Below are positions 1 through 5,516 of a stretch of DNA of 7,077 nucleotides, piece by piece (the first letter of the stretch is position 1; every line of letters starts with the position of its first letter). The translations under genes were made by a program, and so were the position numbers. Below the pieces are notes generated by a model. It did no database searches. It saw only the letters and a program-made list of their open reading frames with translations, and was not told where the DNA came from. The stretch is from assembly GCA_016870855.1 (NCBI GenBank), contig VGAF01000059.1, positions 1-7,077 of the forward strand, in the 5' to 3' direction. The stretch comes from Actinomycetota bacterium. GTDB lineage: Bacteria; Actinomycetota; Actinomycetes; Nanopelagicales; Nanopelagicaceae.

Positions 1-3
1 AAA

Positions 4-21
4 GTTAAGCGTTCGCTTAAC
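4..21. repeat. Perfect 8-bp inverted repeat with 2-bp centre
   Basis: GTTAAGCG (4-11) is followed by TT and then by its exact reverse complement CGCTTAAC (14-21). An RNA hairpin could form only with a larger loop (7-bp stem, 4-nt loop). The near-continuous dyad looks more like an operator for a dimeric DNA-binding protein than a terminator, and no T-run follows on either strand. It lies at the window edge, so its target gene cannot be seen. Confidence 0.5.
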
Positions 22-127
22 GTGTTCCTCAATTTACGCAGTGAAAAGCGCTATTTGGCGCATATTTCTCGGTGTGTCGCAATATTTCACAGATTGATTG
101 ATTGCGATTTTTTCACTTTTTATGCGT

Positions 128-150
128 AAAAAACCCTCAATTACAGGTTT
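128..150 (-). terminator. Weak candidate terminator of the leuCD transcript
   Basis: Reading the minus strand downstream of the leuD stop, AAACC (150-146) can pair with GGTTT (135-131) across a 10-nt loop, and the T-run continues to 128. The stem is only 5 bp and AT-rich, so efficient Rho-independent termination is doubtful. It is the best candidate between leuD and the left edge. Confidence 0.3.
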
Positions 151-171
151 AGAGTCGGTGAAAAACTCTCT

Positions 172-771
172 TTATGACAAAACTGGAAGCGTTTTTGGCT
201 TGAATTTCGCCCTTTTTGACTCAAATCCTTCAACAAGACCAGTGTGACGAAGCGTTAAACCAATGTCATCAAGGCCTTCCATCAATCTCCAGCGGGTGTA
301 ATCATCTAAATCAAATCCAACGCTCTTGCCGCTATAGCTCACCGAACGACTCTCGAGATTTACGCTGATAGATGTCTTTGGATCTTGCTCTATAGCGCTC
401 CAAAGCGCCTCTACTTCCTCTTGGGGCAAGATAACTGTTAGTAATCCACCCTTCAAAGAGTTCCCGCGGAAGATATCGGCGAATCTGGCGGAAATGACAA
501 CCTTAAATCCATAGTTTTGTAGCGCCCAGACAGCGTGTTCTCTAGAGGAGCCAGTTCCAAAATCAACTCCGGCTACCAAAATAGTTCCACCGTGATACTC
601 GCTCTTATTAAGAACGAAATCTGGGTCACTTCGCCAAGCAGCAAATAGGCCATCTTCAAATCCAGATCGGGTGACTCGCTTTAGATAAACAGCCGGGATG
701 ATCTGGTCGGTATCAACATTGCTCCGTCGAAGCGGGACTCCGGTGCCAATGTGCGAGAGGAATTTCTCCAT
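172..771 (-). CDS. leuD: 3-isopropylmalate dehydratase small subunit
   Basis: Encodes the small (swivel-domain) subunit of isopropylmalate isomerase, which with LeuC converts 2-isopropylmalate to 3-isopropylmalate in cytoplasmic leucine synthesis. The protein is 199 aa, normal for bacterial LeuD. Visible family motifs are NVDTDQIIPA at residues 18-27 and DFGTGSSREHA at 70-80, the substrate-contacting GSSREHA loop. The C-terminal half has the expected DDYTRWRLMEGLDDIGLT segment. The ATG at 771-769 has a strong ribosome binding site, AAGGAG, 7 nt upstream; that site overlaps the leuC stop codon, so the two genes are almost certainly co-transcribed and translationally coupled. The C-terminus ends in a short basic tail, as in other LeuD proteins. 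Nothing appears broken. Confidence 0.97.
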   Translation of the reverse strand: MEKFLSHIGTGVPLRRSNVDTDQIIPAVYLKRVTRSGFEDGLFAAWRSDPDFVLNKSEYHGGTILVAGVDFGTGSSREHAVWALQNYGFKVVISARFADIFRGNSLKGGLLTVILPQEEVEALWSAIEQDPKTSISVNLESRSVSYSGKSVGFDLDDYTRWRLMEGLDDIGLTLRHTGLVEGFESKRAKFKPKTLPVLS

Positions 772-778
772 TTTCTAA

Positions 779-785
779 CTCCTTA
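779..785 (-). promoter_or_regulatory. leuD ribosome binding site fused to the leuC stop
   Basis: On the minus strand the sequence reads TAAGGAG. TAA is the leuC stop and AAGGAG is the Shine-Dalgarno sequence of leuD, with a 7-nt spacer to its ATG. Ribosomes finishing leuC therefore stop on the leuD initiation region, which favours coupled, roughly equal synthesis of the two subunits. Confidence 0.85.
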
Positions 786-2180
786 CAAATCCGCCGGGGA
801 GGCAAGCGTTCCCTTGATTGCAGTGGCTGCTGCAACAAGCGGGCTGACTAGATGGGTTCTTCCACCTTTACCTTGGCGTCCTTCAAAATTTCGATTTGAT
901 GTCGATGCCGAACGTTCTCCCGGCTTTAGTTGATCAGGGTTCATTCCCAAGCACATTGAGCATCCAGCGCTGCGCCATTCCGCCCCAAATTCAAGGAAGA
1001 GCTTATCTAGACCCTCGGATTCGGCTTGTAACCGAACTCGAGCCGACCCTGGCACTACGAGCATGCGAGTATTTGACGCCACTTTCTTGCCCTTGATAAT
1101 CGCCGCGGCGGAGCGGAGATCTTCGATTCGGCCATTCGTGCACGAACCGAGAAAGACGGTATCAATCTTTATCTCTTTCATCGGCGTACCGGCTTTGAGA
1201 TCCATATATACAAGCGCGCTTTCAGCTGCTCGTCGCTCTTGTTCATCACCAAAGGATTCCGGAGTTGGTACCGCTTGACTCAAAGGAACGCCTTGGCCCG
1301 GATTAGTCCCCCAAGTTACAAATGGCGAGAGCTCATCGGCATTTAAGTAGATCTCCTTATCAAACTTTGCATCAGCATCGCTCTTTAGCGTCTTCCAATA
1401 TGCAAGCGCCGCATCCCAATCAGCGCCCTGTGGCGCATGAGGTCTTCCCTTTATATATTCAAAAGTGATTTCATCTGGAGCTATAAGTCCGGCGCGAGCT
1501 CCTGCCTCTATGGACATATTGCAAATAGTCATCCGCGCTTCCATTGAAAGTTCCCGGATGGCACTTCCTCGATATTCCAAGATGTATCCCTGACCACCGC
1601 CAGTTGATATCTGGGCAATCACGGCCAGGATGATGTCTTTAGATGTGACGCCTGGCTTTAGCTTTCCTTCGATATTTACCGCCATCATCTTTGGCTTCGT
1701 TAAGGGCAAAGTCTGGGTCGCTAGAACGTGCTCGACTTCGCTAGTTCCAATTCCAAAGGCGAGCGCGCCAAATGCGCCATGAGTCGATGTATGTGAATCG
1801 CCGCAAACTATCGTCATTCCTGGTTGCGTAATTCCAAGTTGTGGACCAACGACATGGACAATGCCTTGCTCGATATCGCCGAGTGAATGGATTCGAACGC
1901 CAAACTCGGCGCAATTTTTCCTCAAGGTATCGACCTGTAACCGTGAGACCGGATCAGCTATTGGCTTTTCTATATCGAGGGTCGGAACATTGTGATCCTC
2001 CGTTGCGAGCGTTAACTCGGGGCGGCGAACTTTTCGCCCTGATAGCCGTAGGCCATCGAATGCTTGTGGGCTAGTGACTTCATGGATTAGATGCAGGTCT
2101 ATATAGAGCAGATCCGGTTCACCCGAAGCGCTTCTAACAACATGATCTTCCCAAACCTTCTCTGCGAGCGTTCTGCCCAT
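783..2180 (-). CDS. leuC: 3-isopropylmalate dehydratase large subunit
   Basis: Encodes the catalytic [4Fe-4S] aconitase-family subunit of isopropylmalate isomerase. With the ATG at 2180 the protein is 465 aa and begins MGRTLAEKVWEDHVV, the usual family N-terminus. The three cluster cysteines fall at 347 (GSCTNGR), 407 and 410 (GCSMCLGMNP), the same positions as in E. coli LeuC. Other family blocks are GDSHTSTHGAFG near residue 127 and SNRNFEGRQG near 428. The frame stays open to a TTG at 2213, which would add 11 residues, but the ATG at 2180 has a close Shine-Dalgarno AGGGGG and matches the family start. An internal ATG at 2201 is a less likely alternative. leuD follows after 11 nt. The divergent IclR-type regulator gene is the probable controller of this operon. 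Confidence 0.97.
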   Translation of the reverse strand: MGRTLAEKVWEDHVVRSASGEPDLLYIDLHLIHEVTSPQAFDGLRLSGRKVRRPELTLATEDHNVPTLDIEKPIADPVSRLQVDTLRKNCAEFGVRIHSLGDIEQGIVHVVGPQLGITQPGMTIVCGDSHTSTHGAFGALAFGIGTSEVEHVLATQTLPLTKPKMMAVNIEGKLKPGVTSKDIILAVIAQISTGGGQGYILEYRGSAIRELSMEARMTICNMSIEAGARAGLIAPDEITFEYIKGRPHAPQGADWDAALAYWKTLKSDADAKFDKEIYLNADELSPFVTWGTNPGQGVPLSQAVPTPESFGDEQERRAAESALVYMDLKAGTPMKEIKIDTVFLGSCTNGRIEDLRSAAAIIKGKKVASNTRMLVVPGSARVRLQAESEGLDKLFLEFGAEWRSAGCSMCLGMNPDQLKPGERSASTSNRNFEGRQGKGGRTHLVSPLVAAATAIKGTLASPADL

Positions 2181-2184
2181 ACGA

Positions 2185-2190
2185 CCCCCT
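2185..2190 (-). promoter_or_regulatory. leuC ribosome binding site
   Basis: AGGGGG on the minus strand lies 4 nt before the ATG at 2180. It supports this start over the TTG at 2213 and the ATG at 2201. Confidence 0.65.
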
Positions 2191-2202
2191 AACCGCTTCA
2201 TT

Positions 2203-2231
2203 TTGCTTCTCAATTAATGAGATGGCATTAT
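2203..2231 (+). promoter_or_regulatory. Probable promoter of the IclR-type regulator gene
   Basis: TTGCTT (2203-2208) and CATTAT (2226-2231) are separated by exactly 17 bp, resembling a housekeeping-sigma -35/-10 pair. The ATG at 2238 starts 6 bases after the -10 box, where transcription would be expected to begin. No Shine-Dalgarno sequence precedes that ATG. Together these suggest a leaderless mRNA, a common arrangement in actinobacteria. The call rests on sequence inspection alone. Confidence 0.6.
2208..2222. promoter_or_regulatory. Near-palindromic operator candidate between leuC and the regulator
   Basis: TCTCA-ATTAA-TGAGA is an inverted repeat with 5-bp perfect arms; only one of the seven symmetric pairs mismatches. 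It sits almost wholly in the spacer between the -35 and -10 boxes of the regulator promoter and 28 bp upstream of the leuC start. That is a suitable place for an IclR-family protein to control itself and leuCD. The assignment to this regulator is inference from position and symmetry. Confidence 0.5.
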
Positions 2232-2237
2232 CAGATT

Positions 2238-2957
2238 ATGGACAAGAAGAATAGCGGAGTCGGCGTATTAGATAAAGCCGTGCGCATTCTTACCGTCTTA
2301 GAATCTGGACCACACTCACTCTCTGAGTTGGTTAAGGCGACGAAGATTGCTCGTCCTACTGCCCATCGCCTCGCTGTCGCACTTGAGTTTCATCGCCTAG
2401 TCGCACGAGATTTAAATGGCCGATTTATTCTGGGCCGGCGCAATGGTGAGTTCGCTGCTGCTGCGGGCGAAGATCGATTACTTGTTGCAGCCGCCCCAGC
2501 GCTATCCGCGCTGCGCGATGCGACTGGTGAGAGCGCACAGCTCTATCGCCGTCAAGGAGATCAACGAATCTGTGTTGCTGCTGCTGAACGGATGTCCGGG
2601 TTGCGCGACTCGGTTCCAGTTGGTGCGGCCTTAACCATGGGAGCAGGTTCGGCTGCTCAAGTACTTCTTGCTTGGGAGGATGCAGATAAATTGCATCGCG
2701 CGCTAACGAGCGCAAGATTTAATGCCGCCGCTTTATCTGCGGTAAGACGTAGAGGATGGGCGCAAAGCGTTGGTGAAAGAGAACCGGGCGTTGCTTCTGT
2801 TTCGGCTCCAGTCCGCGGTCCGAATAATAGAGTAATCGCGGCTGTAAGTATTTCGGGGCCAATTGAGAGATTAGGAAGACAGCCAGGAAGACTTCACGCA
2901 GCAGCAGTTGTTGCTACAGCGGTAAAACTAAGTGAGTTCCTTGCAAAGAAGAGTTAA
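2238..2957 (+). CDS. ndgR: IclR-family regulator of leucine/amino-acid biosynthesis (NdgR/LtbR type)
   Basis: A 239-aa IclR-family transcription factor. Residues 10-65 form the N-terminal winged helix-turn-helix, with a recognition helix around RPTAHRLAVALE (39-50) and a wing ending GRFILG. Residues 75-239 form the IclR effector-binding domain, including TGESAQLYRRQGD (96-108), GLRDSVPVGA (121-130), REPGVASVSAPVRGP (181-195) and VSISGPIERLGR (203-214). From memory these blocks are very close to Streptomyces NdgR, and the divergent position next to leuCD matches NdgR and Corynebacterium LtbR. That family controls leuCD and other amino-acid genes; direct regulation here is inferred. The frame also opens at an ATG at 2217, but that codon lies inside the palindrome and upstream of the -10 box. 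Family N-termini match MDKKNSGVGVLDKA, so 2238 is preferred. Confidence 0.93.
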   Translation: MDKKNSGVGVLDKAVRILTVLESGPHSLSELVKATKIARPTAHRLAVALEFHRLVARDLNGRFILGRRNGEFAAAAGEDRLLVAAAPALSALRDATGESAQLYRRQGDQRICVAAAERMSGLRDSVPVGAALTMGAGSAAQVLLAWEDADKLHRALTSARFNAAALSAVRRRGWAQSVGEREPGVASVSAPVRGPNNRVIAAVSISGPIERLGRQPGRLHAAAVVATAVKLSEFLAKKS

Positions 2958-2997
2958 CTTACAAAACTCTTGAAACTTTCGAAAACACTCAAAAACA
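2958..2997. other. Convergent spacer between regulator gene and tRNA-Glu
   Basis: These 40 AT-rich bases separate the regulator stop from the 3' end of the convergent tRNA-Glu gene. There are short A and T runs but no GC-rich hairpin, so I cannot point to a conventional intrinsic terminator for either transcript. Confidence 0.6.
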
Positions 2998-3073
2998 TGG
3001 CAGCCCCGAAGGGATTCGAACCCTCGTAGCTGGCTTGAGAAGCCAGAGTCCTAGGCCACTAGACGACGGGGCC
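2998..3073 (-). tRNA. tRNA-Glu(CTC)
   Basis: The minus strand folds as a 76-nt cloverleaf including an encoded 3' CCA. The acceptor arm GGCCCCG pairs with CGGGGCT (one G-U at the end), with discriminator G at 3001. The anticodon arm CTGGC/GCCAG closes the loop TTCTCAA, giving anticodon CTC at 3039-3037, which reads GAG. The T arm contains GGTTCGAATCC. CCA follows the discriminator directly at 3000-2998. It is the last gene of the minus-strand train that contains gltX. Confidence 0.97.
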
Positions 3074-3124
3074 ATGTTTTCCTTACATATTAAGTTTTCA
3101 ACTTCTTAACTTTGATCAATCTAG

Positions 3125-3196
3125 CTGGGGTACCAGGACTCGAACCTAGACAAGCTGAACCAGAATCAGCTGGGCTGCCAATTACCCCATACCCCA
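3125..3196 (-). tRNA. tRNA-Gln(CTG)
   Basis: The minus strand gives a 72-nt cloverleaf without encoded CCA. The acceptor TGGGGTA pairs perfectly with TACCCCA, with discriminator G at 3125. The anticodon arm GCTGA/TCAGC closes the loop TTCTGGT, giving anticodon CTG at 3163-3161, which reads CAG. The T arm has GGTTCGAGTCC. The bases after the discriminator are CTA rather than CCA, so a CCA-adding enzyme must complete the end. It lies 60 nt after gltX and 51 nt before tRNA-Glu. Confidence 0.97.
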
Positions 3197-3204
3197 AATT
3201 GACC

Positions 3205-3218
3205 CGCTCTCGCGAGCG
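3205..3218 (-). other. GNRA-capped hairpin between gltX and tRNA-Gln
   Basis: The minus strand reads CGCTC-GCGA-GAGCG, a 5-bp GC-rich stem (6 with a flanking U-G pair) closed by GCGA, a GNRA-type tetraloop. It ends 8 nt before the first base of tRNA-Gln and lacks a following U-run. That fits an mRNA 3'-end stabiliser or processing landmark between gltX and the tRNA better than an intrinsic terminator. The role is inferred. Confidence 0.5.
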
Positions 3219-3256
3219 ACAAAGGATACCCCGAGAAAAGCATCTGTTCTAACTGC

Positions 3257-4723
3257 TTATCTGATGGCGCTCTTAAGCCTCGACAAGCAACGTTCTCTTC
3301 CGAGTAACTCCATCGATTCAAATAGTGGTGGCGAGATATGACTTCCCGTAATAGCAATTCTTACTGGACCAAAGGCGTTTCTCGGCTTTAACCCAAGCCC
3401 ATCGATTAATGAGTTACGGAGCGCAGTCTCGATATGTGTGTGGCTCCAATCGGAAACTGGTTCTAAGGATTCAAGTGCAGCTGCAACAACTTTCTGGGCA
3501 TCAGCTTCGCCGATCTTTGCTCCGCTGTTCGCGTCAAATTCGACTTGATCCACGAATAGAAACGAAAGCATCGGAATAACTTCCTTTAGGCGAACAATTC
3601 GCTCCTGGATTATGGGCAGCGCCTTCTTCACCAGAGAGACTTGTGCATCAGAACCCGTTATCGCCTTTGAAGTGATTAGGAATGGCAGCGCGCGCTCTAG
3701 AAAATCTTCAATACTTAAAGCTCGGATCTTGTCACCGTTTATCGCCTCTAATTTCTTCATATCAAAGCGAGCCGGCGAACTATTTACTCGCTCGATTGTG
3801 AAGAGTTGAACTAACTCCTCCATCGTTATGTTTTCGCGGTCATCTCCGGGCGACCAACCAAGTAGCGCCAAGTAATTACAAATCGCTTCCGGCAAAAATC
3901 CTTCTTCGCGATACCAAGCAATTGAGACTTCACCATTTCGTTTTGAGAGTTTCGCATTATCGGTTCCCATTACGAAGGGAAGATGAGCGAACTCGGGATA
4001 ATCCGATGGAGCAACTCCCATCGCTTGATAGACGCGAATCTGGCGAGGCGTTGAAGAGAGTAGGTCTTCGCCGCGCAGCACATGAGTGACTTTCATTAGA
4101 ACATCATCAACGGCTACCGCCAAGGTGTAGAGCGGAGAGCCATCTGCGCGCATCAAGACAAAATCAGGTACATATTTATGCTCGAAAACGACTTCGCCAC
4201 GAATGAGATCTGTAAATCGGGTTTCACCATCGGGCATCCGCATACGGATGACCGGCTTACGACCTTCTGCTTGGTATCTTGAAATTTCTTCACCCGTAAG
4301 CGAACGGCACTTACCGTCATAACCAGGCGCTTGATTGGCCTGACGCTGCGCTTCGCGCCGCGCTTCTAACTCCTCTGTCGAGCAATAACAGTTATATGCA
4401 TCGCCATTCTTAAGAAAGGTATTGGCCCACTCGGAATAAATCTCAAGACGCTGGGATTGGAGATATGGACCATAGGAGCCGCCAACTTCAGGGCCCTCAT
4501 CCCAGTTAAGTCCCAACCATTTCAAGGTATCGATAGCGCGAGCTATGTATTCATCGGTAACGCGTTCTCTATCGGTATCTTCAATACGGAAAATCAACTT
4601 CCCGCCGGTATGGCGGGCGTAAGCCCAATCAAATAGAGCGGTGCGGATATTTCCTACATGCAAATCACCGGTCGGCGAGGGTGCAAACCTTGTCCGGATC
4701 TCTCTCTTTGCTAGATCAGCCAC
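3257..4723 (-). CDS. gltX: Glutamyl-tRNA synthetase
   Basis: Class I aminoacyl-tRNA synthetase that charges tRNA with glutamate. The 488-aa length is normal. The HIGH-type motif is in PSPTGDLHVGN (15-25), and the KMSKS-type motif is KLSKRNG (258-264). A zinc-site-like CYC...Y...C pattern occurs at 112, 114, 135 and 139. The C-terminal anticodon-binding region ends with GLKPRNAFGPVR and SPPLFESMELLGRER. The start is GTG (4723-4721), overlapping the stop of the FAH-family gene by 8 bases; no strong Shine-Dalgarno is visible, so translation is probably coupled. tRNA-Gln and tRNA-Glu follow on the same strand. Many actinobacterial GluRS enzymes are non-discriminating and also form Glu-tRNA-Gln for GatCAB; the neighbouring tRNA-Gln suits this, but specificity cannot be read from the sequence. 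Confidence 0.96.
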   Translation of the reverse strand: MADLAKREIRTRFAPSPTGDLHVGNIRTALFDWAYARHTGGKLIFRIEDTDRERVTDEYIARAIDTLKWLGLNWDEGPEVGGSYGPYLQSQRLEIYSEWANTFLKNGDAYNCYCSTEELEARREAQRQANQAPGYDGKCRSLTGEEISRYQAEGRKPVIRMRMPDGETRFTDLIRGEVVFEHKYVPDFVLMRADGSPLYTLAVAVDDVLMKVTHVLRGEDLLSSTPRQIRVYQAMGVAPSDYPEFAHLPFVMGTDNAKLSKRNGEVSIAWYREEGFLPEAICNYLALLGWSPGDDRENITMEELVQLFTIERVNSSPARFDMKKLEAINGDKIRALSIEDFLERALPFLITSKAITGSDAQVSLVKKALPIIQERIVRLKEVIPMLSFLFVDQVEFDANSGAKIGEADAQKVVAAALESLEPVSDWSHTHIETALRNSLIDGLGLKPRNAFGPVRIAITGSHISPPLFESMELLGRERCLSRLKSAIR

Positions 4724-5504
4724 GCGCAGATACTCGATTCGTAAGTTCGCCTAAACCTTCGATGGCAATCTTAACTTCTTTACCAGGAATTACTGGTCCA
4801 ATACCAGCTGGAGTTCCGGTAAGAATTACATCACCAGGCAAAAGTGTCATCGCGCTAGTTATAAAGTTAATAATTGTAGGAATATCAAAGACCATCTCAT
4901 CTAGGTGTGCGTTCTGTTTTATCTCGCCAGCAACCTCGGCTGTGATGCGCTGTTTAGCAGGAAGAAACTCGGTATCAATCCAAGGACCGAGTGGGCAGAA
5001 AGTATCGAAGCTCTTGCTTCGAGTCCATTGTCCATCACCCTTTTGAATATCGCGAGCGGTAACGTCATTGGCAATGGTGTATCCAAAAATCACATCTTTG
5101 TACCGCTCTTTTGGGACATCTTTACAGATTCGCGAAATCACAATCGCTAATTCAGCCTCATGATCTACTCGCTCGCTCTGGATAGGCCAGTTGATAATGT
5201 CATTAGGGCCAATCACAGATGTATTTGGCTTTAGGAAGATGATTGGCTCTTTGGGAACTTCTCCCCCCATCTCGGCAGCATGATCAGCGTAGTTTTTACC
5301 GACGCAGACAACTTTGCTCCTTGGAATCACAGGCGCCAAGATACGAACGCTCTCGAGTGGAATTCGTTCCTCTCTTAGTTGAATCCCGGAATAAAGTGGA
5401 TCACCATTTACAAGCCGGATAGTTGAGTTATCTTCAAGGATGCCAAATAGCGGGTCGCTTCCCAAGTTTGAACCTGTTGGCGGAGTGAAACGGAGAATTC
5501 GCAC
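4716..5504 (-). CDS. Fumarylacetoacetate hydrolase-family protein, possible oxaloacetate decarboxylase/acylpyruvase
   Basis: A 262-aa member of the FAH superfamily, FAHD1-like branch, presumably cytoplasmic. Metal ligands are expected at E116 and E118 (DHEAELAIVI) and D147 (GYTIANDVTARD). Probable catalytic residues are H75 and E78 in VGKNYADHAAE and K164 in RSKSFD. The conserved glycine-rich GTPAGIGP lies at 230-237. Such proteins cleave or decarboxylate 2-oxo acids and are often over-specifically annotated as hydroxyhepta-dienedioate isomerase. A gene of this family near gltX also occurs in mycobacteria and in Corynebacterium glutamicum, where the homologue is reported as a soluble oxaloacetate decarboxylase, so that activity is the best guess; the substrate is unproven. 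The start is GTG with AAGG 7 nt upstream, overlapping the previous gene's stop. The end overlaps gltX by 8 bases. Confidence 0.88.
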   Translation of the reverse strand: MRILRFTPPTGSNLGSDPLFGILEDNSTIRLVNGDPLYSGIQLREERIPLESVRILAPVIPRSKVVCVGKNYADHAAEMGGEVPKEPIIFLKPNTSVIGPNDIINWPIQSERVDHEAELAIVISRICKDVPKERYKDVIFGYTIANDVTARDIQKGDGQWTRSKSFDTFCPLGPWIDTEFLPAKQRITAEVAGEIKQNAHLDEMVFDIPTIINFITSAMTLLPGDVILTGTPAGIGPVIPGKEVKIAIEGLGELTNRVSARG

Positions 5505-5511
5505 CAGGAGA

Positions 5512-5516
5512 CCTTA
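5512..5516 (-). promoter_or_regulatory. Ribosome binding site of the FAH-family gene overlapping the upstream stop
   Basis: The minus strand reads TAAGG. TAA ends the CNNM/CorC gene and AAGG is the Shine-Dalgarno sequence, 7 nt before the GTG at 5504. It supports that start and repeats the leuC-leuD stop/RBS arrangement. Confidence 0.6.

Larger units (their letters stand above)
1..171. other. AT-rich intergenic region downstream of leuD, no gene seen
   Basis: No open frame of useful length with a plausible start runs through this stretch in any frame; the ATG readable on the minus strand at 61-63 meets a stop after nine codons. The region is AT-rich and contains short inverted repeats, three GATT units in tandem near 92-103, and four copies of TTTCAC/GTGAAA. 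In many actinobacteria the gene after leuD encodes the nucleoid protein HU. If that holds here, the HU gene lies beyond the left edge and this is its upstream region, but no HU coding sequence is visible and I could not identify a convincing promoter. Confidence 0.6.

Noticed and set aside
2181..2213. Longer leuC reading frame from TTG at 2213 or ATG at 2201
   Set aside because: The ATG at 2180 gives the family-typical MGRTLAEKVW start, has AGGGGG upstream, and places the cluster cysteines at the standard positions 347, 407 and 410.
2217..2237. Upstream ATG for the IclR-type regulator
   Set aside because: It lies within the palindrome and upstream of the -10 box, and the added residues MRWHYQI do not resemble family N-termini.
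2181..2237. Leucine leader peptide, T-box or other attenuator before leuC
   Set aside because: The spacer is only 57 bp, has no leucine-codon-rich short frame and no terminator/antiterminator hairpins.
2425..2715. 96-codon open frame antisense to the regulator gene
   Set aside because: It lies fully opposite a clear IclR-family gene, has no homology I recognise, and its odd Gln/His/Arg-rich composition is typical of an antisense shadow.
3074..3124. Separate promoter for tRNA-Glu in the inter-tRNA spacer
   Set aside because: TTGATC and TTAATA on the minus strand are about 20 bp apart, too far for a standard spacer, and the region is AT-rich enough to give such matches by chance.
3166..3357. 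63-codon minus-strand open frame spanning the gltX end and part of tRNA-Gln
   Set aside because: It overlaps gltX in another frame and runs into the tRNA gene; no family features.
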